From an uncultured Prevotella sp. (GTDB taxonomy: Bacteria > Bacteroidota > Bacteroidia > Bacteroidales > Bacteroidaceae), in assembly GCA_946548085.1 (NCBI GenBank), contig CAMNPN010000012.1:29498-93497 (forward strand): a DNA stretch of 64,000 nt. Direction: 5' to 3'. Every line of letters begins with the position of its first letter. Positions within the stretch are counted from its first letter, which is position 1. Under the pieces are notes generated by a model that worked only from the letters and a program-made list of their open reading frames with translations, was not told where the DNA came from and searched no databases. The position numbers and the translations under genes were made by a program. Positions 53,913 through 62,275 of this stretch are shown here, piece by piece.

Positions 53913-54407
53913 TATTTCGGTGTCAGGCTCCCAGAGGATGGTCTTTCCAGCATAGAGGGAGGCCTGCACATCAATGAGCCGCTGGTTCGACGATCCACGG
54001 AACAACAGGTCGGGGTCATGAAGCTTCTGTATGAATGGCCCGTCAACCAGCACGTCGAGCTGTTCTAACAATTCCCGTTGGTCATCATGGATAAGGCTTT
54101 CAAACGTAAAGCCTGTATAGCACCAGATATCCTTGTTCGACTGGCTGTGTATAGCCTTGGCCAACTCAGCAAAGCCGGCAGCCTGATACATCGGGTCGCC
54201 GCCAGAGAACGTGACGTTGGCAAAAGGGTCGGCCATGATGATACGCATCAACTGTGCCGTCGACATCTCATGCCCGCCATTGAAGTCCCACGACTGAGGA
54301 TTATGGCATCCTGGGCACTGGTGACCACAGCCAGCACAATAGATGGAGGTCCGGAAGCCCGGACCATCCACCATCGTATCTTCTATGACGGATAGAACCC
54401 TGATCAT
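53910..54407 (-). CDS. nrdG: Anaerobic ribonucleotide reductase activating protein
   Basis: A 165-residue radical SAM enzyme that installs the glycyl radical in NrdD. The CxxxCxxC cluster motif is in CGHQCPGC (near residues 26-33), preceded by DGPGFRTSIYCAG, and followed by NPQSWDFNGG and FSGGDPMYQ. Length is typical of NrdG. It lies 101 nt downstream of nrdD, separated by an inverted repeat. Confidence 0.95.
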   Translation of the reverse strand: MIRVLSVIEDTMVDGPGFRTSIYCAGCGHQCPGCHNPQSWDFNGGHEMSTAQLMRIIMADPFANVTFSGGDPMYQAAGFAELAKAIHSQSNKDIWCYTGFTFESLIHDDQRELLEQLDVLVDGPFIQKLHDPDLLFRGSSNQRLIDVQASLYAGKTILWEPDTEI

Positions 54408-54431
54408 ATTGTTTACGGTTAACGGTTCACA

Positions 54432-54492
54432 GTTTACAGATAACTACATTGAAAGCGTATGAACCGGGCCTGTCAATCCATTATCTGTAAAC
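54432..54492. repeat. Inverted repeat in the nrdD-nrdG spacer
   Basis: GTTTACAGATAA (54432-54443) and TTATCTGTAAAC (54481-54492) are exact reverse complements. Flanking copies of GTTTACGGTTAACGG and CCGTAAACTG belong to the same AAACCGTAAAC repeat type that fills the spacer at 17241-17280. Confidence 0.75.
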
Positions 54493-54508
54493 CGTAAACT
54501 GCCAGCTG

Positions 54509-56752
54509 TCATTTGCCTGCTGAGAACAAATCCTGACTGCCGTGGTCGATGTGCGTGACACGATCGTTGAGCTCAGCCAGCTTGCCGGAGTTCCAACGGT
54601 CTGTCGTTCCCACGAGATAGCCCGTGATACGCTGCAGCTTGTCTATGTTCGTTGAACCGCACTTCGGGCACACCTCCAGCTTATCGTCAGCATTCTCATA
54701 CCCACAGTCCATGCAACGGTTACGATTGTGGTTCACGGAGCCATAGCCCATATCGAGCTGGTCCATCATATCTACAACACTCATGATCACCTGCGGATTA
54801 TGCGTGGCGTCGCCATCGATCTCGACGTAGAAGATATGACCGCCGCGTGTCAGATTGTGGTAGGGAGCCTCCACCTCAGCCTTGTGGCGGGCGGAACACT
54901 TATAGTAGACGGGCACATGGTTGGAGTTGGTGTAGTAGTCACGATCAGTTACGCCAGGGATGACGCCAAACTCCTTGCGGTCTTTCTTCGTGAACTTACC
55001 AGCAAGACCTTCGGCGGGAGTAGCCAGCACGGAGTAGTTGTGGTGATAGCGCTCAGAGTACTCGTTGACACGGTCGCGCATATAGGTCACGATCCTCAGT
55101 CCGAGTTCCTGGCTCTCCTGGCTCTCGCCGTGATGCTTACCCGTCAGGGCTACGAGGCACTCTGCCAGTCCGATGAAGCCGATGCCGAGTGTACCTTGGT
55201 TGATGACGCTCTCGATGGTATCGGTGCTCTTCAGCTTGTCTGCACCGATCCAAAGGCTCTTCATCAGCAGCGGGAACTGCTTGGCGAAGGCCGTCTTCTG
55301 GAACTGGAAGCGCTCGTCGAGCTGCTTGGCGGTGAGTTCGAGCATGTGGTCGAGCTTTGCGAAGAACATGTCTATGCGTCGCTGCTGATCCTGCTCACCC
55401 ATACACTCGATGGCCAGCCGCACGATGTTGATGGTTGAGAACGACAGGTTGCCGCGTCCTATCGACGTCTTGGGTCCGAAGCGGTTCTCGAACACTCGTG
55501 TACGGCAGCCCATCGTGGCAACCTCATGCAGGTAGCGCTTGGGGTCGTCGGCGTGCCAGTCGCTGTCCTGGTTGAACGAGGCGTCGAGGTTCAGGAAGTT
55601 TGGGAAGAATCTGCGTGCCGTCACCTTGCAGGCCAGCTGATAGAGGTCGAAGTTACGGTCTTCGGGCAGATAGTTCACGCCGCGCTTCTTCTTCCATATC
55701 TGGATGGGGAAGATGGCCGTCTCGCCGCCACCCACGCCCTCGTAGGTAGAGAGCAGAATCTCGCGCATGATGCAGCGCCCCTCGGCACTCGTGTCGGTAC
55801 CATAGTTGATTGATGAGAACACCACCTGGTTGCCGCCGCGCGAGTGGATGGTGTTCATATTATGTATGAAGGCCTCCATAGACTGGTGCACGCGGCCCAC
55901 CGTCTTGTTGATGGCATGCTGCTGGGCACGCTCGCGCCCCGTCAGCCCGTCGAGCGGCCTCTTGATATAGTCTATCAGGGGCTCGTCGTAGAGGTCCTTA
56001 TAGTTCTCGCCGTTGAGTTCCTCGAGGGCCTTGAGCTCCTCTATATAACTCATTCGCACGTAGGGTGCCAGATAGAAGTCGAAGGCCGGGATGGCCTGTC
56101 CGCCGTGCATCTCGTTCTGGGCGCACTCCATGGATATGCAAGCCAGCACCGAAGCCGTCTCGATGCGCCTGGCAGGGCGCGATGCCCCGTGGCCGGCGAT
56201 GAATCCGCAGTTAAGTATGTTGTCGAGCGGATGCTGCACGCAGGTGAGCGACTTGGTGGGGTAATAGTCCTTATCGTGGATATGCAGGTAGTTGTGCTCT
56301 ACGGCGTCGCGGGTCTCATCGGATAGCAGATAGTCGTCGACGAAGGGCTTTGTGGTCTCCGATGCGAACTTCATCATCATGCCCGCCGGGGTGTCGGCGT
56401 TCATGTTGGCATTCTCTCGCGTCACATCATTATTCTTGATGTTCACGATGTCGAGGAACACTTCGCGCGTCTTTGCCTTACGGGCCACAGAGCGCTGATG
56501 GCGATAGGCGATGTACTTCTGCGCCACATCCTTGCGGCTCGACTTCATCAGCTCCACCTCGACGGCGTCCTGAATCTGCTCCACCGTCATCTGGCTGTCG
56601 CCACGCTGGGCGATATGGTCCGTGATCTGATACAACAGCCGCTCATCCTCACCCTTGTCGGTGTGGAGCATGGCCTTACGGATGGCTGCCATCACCTTCT
56701 GCTCATTGAATCCCACAATGCGCCCGTCGCGCTTTACTACTGTCTGAATCAT
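54509..56752 (-). CDS. nrdD: Anaerobic ribonucleoside-triphosphate reductase
   Basis: A 747-residue class III reductase making dNTPs under anoxia. An N-terminal ATP-cone (about 3-95; VVKRDGRIVGFNEQKVMAAI) is followed by the ten-stranded barrel. The C-terminal zinc site has CMDCGYEN and CPKCGS. The glycyl radical motif RITGYLVGT is near residue 710. Paired with nrdG downstream. Promoter TATCTTTG at 56807-56814. It is consistent with an obligate or strict anaerobe. Confidence 0.96.
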   Translation of the reverse strand: MIQTVVKRDGRIVGFNEQKVMAAIRKAMLHTDKGEDERLLYQITDHIAQRGDSQMTVEQIQDAVEVELMKSSRKDVAQKYIAYRHQRSVARKAKTREVFLDIVNIKNNDVTRENANMNADTPAGMMMKFASETTKPFVDDYLLSDETRDAVEHNYLHIHDKDYYPTKSLTCVQHPLDNILNCGFIAGHGASRPARRIETASVLACISMECAQNEMHGGQAIPAFDFYLAPYVRMSYIEELKALEELNGENYKDLYDEPLIDYIKRPLDGLTGRERAQQHAINKTVGRVHQSMEAFIHNMNTIHSRGGNQVVFSSINYGTDTSAEGRCIMREILLSTYEGVGGGETAIFPIQIWKKKRGVNYLPEDRNFDLYQLACKVTARRFFPNFLNLDASFNQDSDWHADDPKRYLHEVATMGCRTRVFENRFGPKTSIGRGNLSFSTINIVRLAIECMGEQDQQRRIDMFFAKLDHMLELTAKQLDERFQFQKTAFAKQFPLLMKSLWIGADKLKSTDTIESVINQGTLGIGFIGLAECLVALTGKHHGESQESQELGLRIVTYMRDRVNEYSERYHHNYSVLATPAEGLAGKFTKKDRKEFGVIPGVTDRDYYTNSNHVPVYYKCSARHKAEVEAPYHNLTRGGHIFYVEIDGDATHNPQVIMSVVDMMDQLDMGYGSVNHNRNRCMDCGYENADDKLEVCPKCGSTNIDKLQRITGYLVGTTDRWNSGKLAELNDRVTHIDHGSQDLFSAGK

Positions 56753-56806
56753 ATCTGTTTGCTTTGTTTTTAGTGTAGTGCTTTAATGTTAAACGGAAAT
56801 CGTTTG

Positions 56807-56814
56807 CAAAGATA
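56807..56814 (-). promoter_or_regulatory. -7 box of the nrdD promoter
   Basis: The minus strand reads TATCTTTG, 54 nt before the nrdD ATG. The leader holds no clear structure. Confidence 0.55.
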
Positions 56815-56944
56815 CAACATTTATCTGTAAGTTATCCGTTTTGGACAACTTTTCTTATGTTAATAATTGTCAATCCGCTCATTATCAACACCTTGCAAAC
56901 AACAAGCGGAAAACATTCAACAAAACGCCTTGGTACAAAGTTAT

Positions 56945-56987
56945 CCGCTTTGGAAAGCCCGAGACCGCCCGGCGCTTTCCAAAGCGG
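56945..56987. repeat. Perfect 14-bp inverted repeat upstream of nrdD
   Basis: CCGCTTTGGAAAGC (56945-56958) and GCTTTCCAAAGCGG (56974-56987) are exact reverse complements around a GC-rich 15-nt loop. No T-run follows for the sufE transcript. Nearby, GTTATCCGTTTTGG (about 56829) is a direct repeat of part of the left arm with its flank (GTTATCCGCTTTGG, about 56940). It could be a sufE 3' end structure or a regulator site for nrdD. Confidence 0.75.
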
Positions 56988-57007
56988 ACGTTTTCAAGGA
57001 CTGCTCG

Positions 57008-57433
57008 CTACCGTTTCTCGCTGAATACCAGCGCATACAGCCGCATCTGCTTCACCATTGCTAAAAGGCCGTTGCTGCGGGTGGGCGACAGGTGCTCCTT
57101 CAATCCGATCTTCTCGATGAAGTAAAGATCGGCATCGAGAATCTCCTTGGGCGTATGACCACTGAGCACGCGGATGAGCAGGGCCACGATACCTTTCACG
57201 ATGAGCGCATCGCTCTCGGCGCTGAAGCGGATCACCCCCTCGGCATCATCGTAGTCGGCCTGCAGCCACACACGACTCTGGCAGCCGTCGATCAGGTTCT
57301 GCTCCGTCTTATACTTCTCCTCCAGCGGCTCCTGCTCGTTGCCCAGGTCTATCAGCAGCTGGTACTTGTCCATCCAGTCGTCAAAGCCGGAGAACTCCTC
57401 TATGATCTCGTCTTGTATCTCGTTAATCGTCAT
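57008..57433 (-). CDS. sufE: SufE-family cysteine desulfurase activator
   Basis: A 141-residue protein that accepts sulfur from a cysteine desulfurase for Fe-S cluster assembly. The active cysteine lies in LIDGCQSRVWL. The core DWMDKYQLLIDLGNEQEPL and the C-terminal LRPTRSNGLLAM-like segment (SPTRSNGLLAMVKQM) fit the family. Start 57433 (MTINEIQDEI) is chosen: GGAG lies just upstream and the longer frame overlaps the promoter (57456-57463). Confidence 0.93.
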   Translation of the reverse strand: MTINEIQDEIIEEFSGFDDWMDKYQLLIDLGNEQEPLEEKYKTEQNLIDGCQSRVWLQADYDDAEGVIRFSAESDALIVKGIVALLIRVLSGHTPKEILDADLYFIEKIGLKEHLSPTRSNGLLAMVKQMRLYALVFSEKR

Positions 57434-57455
57434 ACTCCTATTATCATTTAGGCTG

Positions 57456-57463
57456 CAAAGATA
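57456..57463 (-). promoter_or_regulatory. -7 box of the sufE promoter
   Basis: The minus strand reads TATCTTTG, 22 nt before the ATG at 57433. Confidence 0.6.
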
Positions 57464-57640
57464 GTGCAAAATTAGCGAAATACCAAAAGATTTACGAGTT
57501 TTCTCACAGCCGTACTGCCTTCATCGCTGCATGAGAGATGCCTCCAATCGCTGTCGGAGCGCATTCCCGACAGGGACGCCAGACATCGCAATCTGGGACA
57601 AAGGCCATACGAAAATGGCACTAACCATAAGGTAAAGTGT

Positions 57641-57706
57641 CGTTTGACCTACGTCAAACAATCGATCGACCTCCGTCAAACAATTGTTTGACGAAGGTCA
57701 AACGAC
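57641..57706. repeat. 22-bp-period tandem array, 3 units (array 3)
   Basis: Units begin at 57641, 57663 and 57685, exactly 22 bp apart. Units 1 and 3 contain GTTTGAC-4 nt-GTCAAAC, a 7-bp dyad. Unit 2 is degenerate (GATCGAC ... GTCAAAC). The whole array is palindromic: GTGTCGTTTGACCT (57637-57650) is the exact reverse complement of AGGTCAAACGACAC (57695-57708). It lies in the 331-bp gap between sufE and the U32 gene, which holds no ORF; a CAGGG/CCCTG hairpin lies at about 57735-57754. Confidence 0.85.
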
Positions 57707-57764
57707 ACATAACAAGGCGTAAAGTTTCAGACACCAGGGGGCAAAGTCCCTGATTCACAGGCCA

Positions 57765-59006
57765 TCAGGGCTCGCTCTTCTCCAGTTTGAAGAGTTTGTC
57801 GCTGGGCCGCACCTTTGAGGGGACGGCGATGGATACGCGTGTGCCCTGCTGAGCCACCTCGACAGGCCCGTTGTCATCGTGTATCTCATCAGCAGTGACA
57901 TAGACGACGCCCGTGGTAGGTCCCGTGATAAGCATCTTGTCGCCCACGCGGAAGGTGTTGGCCTCGACGCTGAACTCTGCCACGCCAAGCTTCGAGTAAT
58001 ACTTCGTGCCCTTGCCGATGTACACCTTGCGCTCGGTGGCGTTCGAGCCATAGCTCTTGTTCCATTCGCCCATCAGCTGCCCCTGGTAGTATCCATCCCA
58101 GAAGCCACGATTAAAGACCGTGGCGAGACGGCTGTCCCACTCATCCTTGCGCGCCTCGGTGAAAGTGCCGTCGAGCACCGCCTGGATGGCCTCCTTGTAG
58201 CACTTCACGACGGTATAGACATACTCCGGTCCACGGGCCCTACCCTCGATCTTGAACACTCTGACGCCCGCCTTCATCATGCGGTCGATGAAGCGCACCG
58301 TCTTCAGGTCCTTGGGCGACATGATATACTTGTTGTCGATGTCGAGCTGATAGCCCGTCTCATTGTCTGTTGCCGTATAGCTGCGGCGGCACACCTGGAC
58401 ACACTCCCCGCGATTGGCCGAACGGTTGGCGGCGTGCAGGCTCATGTAGCACTTGCCGCTGATGGCCATGCAGAGCGCCCCGTGACAGAACATCTCGATG
58501 CGGATCTGCTCGCCCGAGGGGCCGCAGATATGCTCGGCCTCCACCTGACGGTAGATCTCCGCCACCTGATCCATGTTCAGTTCGCGGGCCAGCACCACCA
58601 CGTCAGCAAACTGAGCATAGAAGCGCAGCGCCTCGATGTTCGAGATATTCAGCTGGGTGGAGAGGTGCACCTCCTGCCCCACGCGGTTGCAATAGGTCAT
58701 CACCGCCACGTCGCTGGCGATGACGGCAGAGATCTGCGCCGCCTTTGCCGCGTCGATGATCTCGTGCATCAGGGGGATGTCCTCCCCATAGATAATCGTA
58801 TTGACGGTGAGATAGCTCTTGATGCCATGCTCACGACAGGTCTGGGCGATCTCCCTCAGGTCGTCGATGGTGAACGTCGAGGCGGAGTGGGCCCGCATGT
58901 TCAACTTTTCAATGCCGAAGTAGATGCTGTCGGCACCAGCCTGTATGGCAGCTGCGAGCGACTCGCGTGAGCCGACTGGCGCCATAATCTCATATTCAGA
59001 ACACAT
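57765..59006 (-). CDS. U32 peptidase family protein (tRNA hydroxylation, TrhP-like)
   Basis: A 413-residue protein with the U32 signature EMFCHGALCMAISGKCYMS and further cysteines in GECVQVCRR that form the likely Fe-S cluster. The N-terminus MAPVGSRESLAAAIQAGADSIYFG is typical. TrhP (YegQ) and RlhA of this family act in prephenate-dependent 5-hydroxylation of tRNA or rRNA pyrimidines, and older annotations call them collagenase-like proteases. Its start overlaps the patatin gene end by 11 nt, so they are coupled. Confidence 0.9.
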   Translation of the reverse strand: MCSEYEIMAPVGSRESLAAAIQAGADSIYFGIEKLNMRAHSASTFTIDDLREIAQTCREHGIKSYLTVNTIIYGEDIPLMHEIIDAAKAAQISAVIASDVAVMTYCNRVGQEVHLSTQLNISNIEALRFYAQFADVVVLARELNMDQVAEIYRQVEAEHICGPSGEQIRIEMFCHGALCMAISGKCYMSLHAANRSANRGECVQVCRRSYTATDNETGYQLDIDNKYIMSPKDLKTVRFIDRMMKAGVRVFKIEGRARGPEYVYTVVKCYKEAIQAVLDGTFTEARKDEWDSRLATVFNRGFWDGYYQGQLMGEWNKSYGSNATERKVYIGKGTKYYSKLGVAEFSVEANTFRVGDKMLITGPTTGVVYVTADEIHDDNGPVEVAQQGTRVSIAVPSKVRPSDKLFKLEKSEP

Positions 59007-61233
59007 AGCCGAGGTTTATATAAAAATAAGGTGTCTTGCTGCGACTGGAATAATCCAGCGCTGCCCCGAGGGGACCAAATATCGAATTGTAATAGTAAGC
59101 CAGCTGTACACCCAGTATTGTCCGGGTCTTAAACAGGTCTTCCAGCTCGCTGGCATGCTGCGCGGCAGAGAGTTTGAGCAGCACGAAGTGGCTGTGGGCG
59201 AGCCGCTCCTGCGCCTGCAGCTGTGCCGCAGCGAAATGGCGCTCGGCATACTCCACATAGCCCAGTCCCGCCATCGGCATCTGCTGCTCGACATAATGCC
59301 CGAAGTTGTTTCCGCCTATGACGTTGCCAAGTATATGGGGGACATCGCTGCCGAAGAGCATCCGCCCGTAGAGCAACGGCTGCAGGGTGAAGCGCTCGCT
59401 GAAGGCAAACGACTTGCGCCACGAGGCGCTCACGTCGCTCAGTCCGCGATCGCCGTTGAGCTTGGCGAAGTTGTCTGTGACAAAGGCATAGCCAGCCATG
59501 AACCTTGCGCCACGGGTGGGGAAGTACCAGTTGTCTTCAGAGTCGTAGTTCACCGTAGCGCGATAGCTGAAGTAGTGGTCATTGTCGAACTCCACCTCCC
59601 GCGAGTCTGTCGCCTGCAGCTTACTGCCAAAGTGGTAATAATCCCAGCGCACGCCAGCACGGAAGTTGAAATGATGGATGCTGAGGTTGATGGGTACGAT
59701 GGAGGCCTGGTGATGATTGTAGAGGATGGTGTACTCGCGCTCGCCGCCATAGTAGACTCCGATGTCGTTGCGACGGAAGTAATACGACACGGTGGGTCGC
59801 GTCAGTCGCAGCCCTCGCGGATGATAGGTCACCTCTCCGCCAGCCAGGATCCGCTTGCCCAGGCGCACGGTCAGGTCTGAGCTGAAGAGCAGCGTGCGCT
59901 TCAGGGGCAGGTTCGCATTCAGCTGAAGGGCCACGATCTCTTCCGTATCAAAGCGGAAGCCCACATTCACCTGGCTGGTCTTACGATTGCCTGCCGTCAG
60001 CACCAGGCGATAGCCGTCGCCCGTATCCACCAGCCGCGAGGTGGCTGTCTGGTAGTACAGGTCGAGGCGCATCGACGTGGTGATCTCTTCCTCACCTTTG
60101 GTGTTGATGCTGTCGAGCGTGTTCAGGTGGAACTTCTGCCGGAGGAACCGCTCGTCTTCAGCCGTCATGTTCTCAAACACGCAGCCCGTGATGCGCACCT
60201 TCTCCGTCATCGCTGAGGGATTGCGGGGCGAGAGCCTCACAGGTTTATAGTCTGCTCCGATGCCAATACTGTCTTTCAGGGCCATCAGGTCGTCCCAATG
60301 CCTTCTCGCCTCTTCCTCACCCCGTCGCATCAGGGTGTCGATGGCAGCGGCATTGAAGCTGGCGGAACTATATCCCGACGGATTCACACGGATGGCGACA
60401 TCCGTGATGGCCAGATTGTCGTCATACTTGTTCAACGTGTTCAGGTCAATGATCTGCAGGAGTATGCTCGAGGTGCTGTTCAGTTTCTCGGCAGTCTTCA
60501 GACTATCCTGCACCGTCACGCCGATGATGACGTCTGCCCCCATCTTGCGCGCCAGGTCGGCAGGGTAGTTATTACAGAGTCCTCCGTCGCAAAGCACCTG
60601 ATTGCCAATGCGCACTGGCGAGAATACGGCAGGTATGGCCATCGAGGCACGCATGGCCTGAGGCAGACGGCCTGAATGGAAGTCCACCTCTGCATTCTTG
60701 ACGATATCCGTTGCCACACAGGCGAAAGGGATAGGCAGGCGATTGAAGTCCATCGAGTCGGTATAGCCTGTGCAAAGCTTCTCAAAGAGCAGGTCCAGGT
60801 TCTGCCCCTTGATGAAACCGCCATCGTTGTCATTGTGCTTGCCAAGGGTCAGGCCGCGCGACAGCACGTAGGTGTTCTGCCGCCTGCGGTCCTCTATGCT
60901 CTGCCTGCTCATGTTCTCCCTGTCTGAGAGCACGAAGCCCCAGTCCATCCCCCTGGCGACGGAGTCGAGGCTGTGGGCATTGTATCCGATGGCATAGAGA
61001 CCGCCCACCAGACTGCCCATCGAGGTGCCGACGATGATGTCTACAGGCAGTCCGGCCTCCTCTATCACCTTCAGGGCTCCGATATGGGCCACACCCTTGG
61101 CACCGCCGCCACTGAGGACGACAGCCACTTTCTTGCGACCCTTTGGCGAAAGGTCTTCTCCTGACGAGTCCCTTTGGGAAAAACAGGGCACTAACGTCAG
61201 CACAGCTATCAGCAGACAGACAAACTTCTTCAT
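58996..61233 (-). CDS. Patatin-like phospholipase fused to an outer-membrane barrel
   Basis: A 745-residue protein with a signal peptide (1-19). The patatin domain has the oxyanion loop SGGGAKGVAHIGAL, nucleophile Ser71 in GTSMG, and catalytic Asp in DGGLCNNYP. A POTRA-like part (about 330-430) and a 16-strand BamA/TamA-type barrel follow, ending in YINLGYVF. This layout matches PlpD-type type Vd autotransporters and Bacteroidales homologues. The start is 61233, since the longer frame crosses the promoter box at 61244-61251, only 10 nt upstream. Confidence 0.92.
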   Translation of the reverse strand: MKKFVCLLIAVLTLVPCFSQRDSSGEDLSPKGRKKVAVVLSGGGAKGVAHIGALKVIEEAGLPVDIIVGTSMGSLVGGLYAIGYNAHSLDSVARGMDWGFVLSDRENMSRQSIEDRRRQNTYVLSRGLTLGKHNDNDGGFIKGQNLDLLFEKLCTGYTDSMDFNRLPIPFACVATDIVKNAEVDFHSGRLPQAMRASMAIPAVFSPVRIGNQVLCDGGLCNNYPADLARKMGADVIIGVTVQDSLKTAEKLNSTSSILLQIIDLNTLNKYDDNLAITDVAIRVNPSGYSSASFNAAAIDTLMRRGEEEARRHWDDLMALKDSIGIGADYKPVRLSPRNPSAMTEKVRITGCVFENMTAEDERFLRQKFHLNTLDSINTKGEEEITTSMRLDLYYQTATSRLVDTGDGYRLVLTAGNRKTSQVNVGFRFDTEEIVALQLNANLPLKRTLLFSSDLTVRLGKRILAGGEVTYHPRGLRLTRPTVSYYFRRNDIGVYYGGEREYTILYNHHQASIVPINLSIHHFNFRAGVRWDYYHFGSKLQATDSREVEFDNDHYFSYRATVNYDSEDNWYFPTRGARFMAGYAFVTDNFAKLNGDRGLSDVSASWRKSFAFSERFTLQPLLYGRMLFGSDVPHILGNVIGGNNFGHYVEQQMPMAGLGYVEYAERHFAAAQLQAQERLAHSHFVLLKLSAAQHASELEDLFKTRTILGVQLAYYYNSIFGPLGAALDYSSRSKTPYFYINLGYVF

Positions 61234-61239
61234 ATATCG

Positions 61240-61350
61240 GGTGCAAAGGTACGCTTTTTTAGCCATAGATTACACAGATTTACTCAGATTATTAATTATT
61301 TCGGTGAAAAACTGTGCAATCTATGGCTAAAAAAACGTACCTTTGCAGCC
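61240..61350. promoter_or_regulatory. Divergent promoter pair inside a 38-bp inverted repeat
   Basis: The left arm (61240-61277) and right arm (61312-61350) match in about 35 of 38 positions as reverse complements. Each arm carries a complete CGTACCTTTGCA promoter box: 61244-61251 on the minus strand for the patatin gene and 61338-61345 on the plus strand for the C1 peptidase. Upstream of each box is GGCTAAAAAA, then the TAGATTACACAG repeat motif. The boxes are 10 and 5 nt from the respective start codons. Confidence 0.85.
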
Positions 61351-62112
61351 ATGAAGCGAATTCTTTATCTGATGACAGTCATCTTACTGTGGAGTTGCGT
61401 AGAGCCAGCACCGAAGCATTTCACCCACGACGTGCTCAACCGCATGACCCCCGTCAAGGACCAGGGCAAGAGCCAGACCTGCTGGATCTATGCCATGCTC
61501 GCCGCCATCGAGACAGAGCACCTGGCCTGGGGCGACTCCGTGAACCTCTCACCTTATTATATAGAGAAGATGCTGGAACGGGAGCCCCTGTGCCCCAAGA
61601 GTAAGCGCGGCGAACCTGCCACCACGCTCCGACTGCTTCAGAAATATGGCATCTGCGGCTACGACGCCATGCGGAGCACGAAGACGCCTGCCCCCAGGTG
61701 GGTGTTTCTCTATGGCGCCACCTATACCCCTCAGGAGTTCGCCCGCAGCGTCTGCAAGCCAGGAGAGTATCTGCAGCTGACGTGCGACGACGACAAGCCG
61801 TATTATAAGGAGCATGAGCTGGAGGTGCCCGACAACTGGCTGCACGACCACTATCTGAACATCCCCGTCGACACTCTTCTTGCCAAGACGATACGGGCCG
61901 TACGCCAGCATCATGGTGTCTGCTGGGAAGATAAAGGCCACGCCATGGCCATCGTAGGCATCGCCCACGATGACCAAGGCAAGGAATATTTCATCATGAA
62001 GAACTCCTGGGGCACAAACCGTCCTTACGGTGGGCTCGACTACCTCTCTTTCGACGACTTCCGCAAGGAAACCGTTGCCGTCGAGATGACAAAAGAGGCG
62101 TATCGGAACTGA
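61351..62112 (+). CDS. C1B (bleomycin hydrolase-like) cysteine peptidase lipoprotein
   Basis: A 253-residue lipoprotein (lipobox LLWSC, Cys16). The papain-type residues are intact: Gln38 in KDQGKSQTCW, nucleophile Cys44, His197 in KGHAMAIVG and Asn218 in MKNSWG. The catalytic layout resembles the C1B aminopeptidase C / bleomycin hydrolase group, but it is much shorter than the usual about 450 residues. No propeptide is evident. The start codon is only 5 nt after the -7 box, so the mRNA is likely leaderless. The substrate is unknown. Confidence 0.88.
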   Translation: MKRILYLMTVILLWSCVEPAPKHFTHDVLNRMTPVKDQGKSQTCWIYAMLAAIETEHLAWGDSVNLSPYYIEKMLEREPLCPKSKRGEPATTLRLLQKYGICGYDAMRSTKTPAPRWVFLYGATYTPQEFARSVCKPGEYLQLTCDDDKPYYKEHELEVPDNWLHDHYLNIPVDTLLAKTIRAVRQHHGVCWEDKGHAMAIVGIAHDDQGKEYFIMKNSWGTNRPYGGLDYLSFDDFRKETVAVEMTKEAYRN

Positions 62113-62248
62113 TATGCCTATTTACCCGGTTTTATTCTAATTCAGCAGTCCAGAACGGCGCTTCTCGGAAAGATTTTCTTCCAACTCCCCGAAATCAGGG
62201 ATATTTTCTGAATTACGCAAGAAATTTGGGGAATATCTCCAAACGCCG

Positions 62249-62256
62249 TACCTTTG
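62249..62256 (+). promoter_or_regulatory. -7 box of the response regulator promoter
   Basis: TACCTTTG lies 19 nt before the ATG at 62276. Just upstream, TCCCCGAAAT and ATTTGGGGA (about 62187-62233) form an interrupted dyad that could be an operator. Confidence 0.6.
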
Positions 62257-62275
62257 CATTCAAAATTAGACTAAT

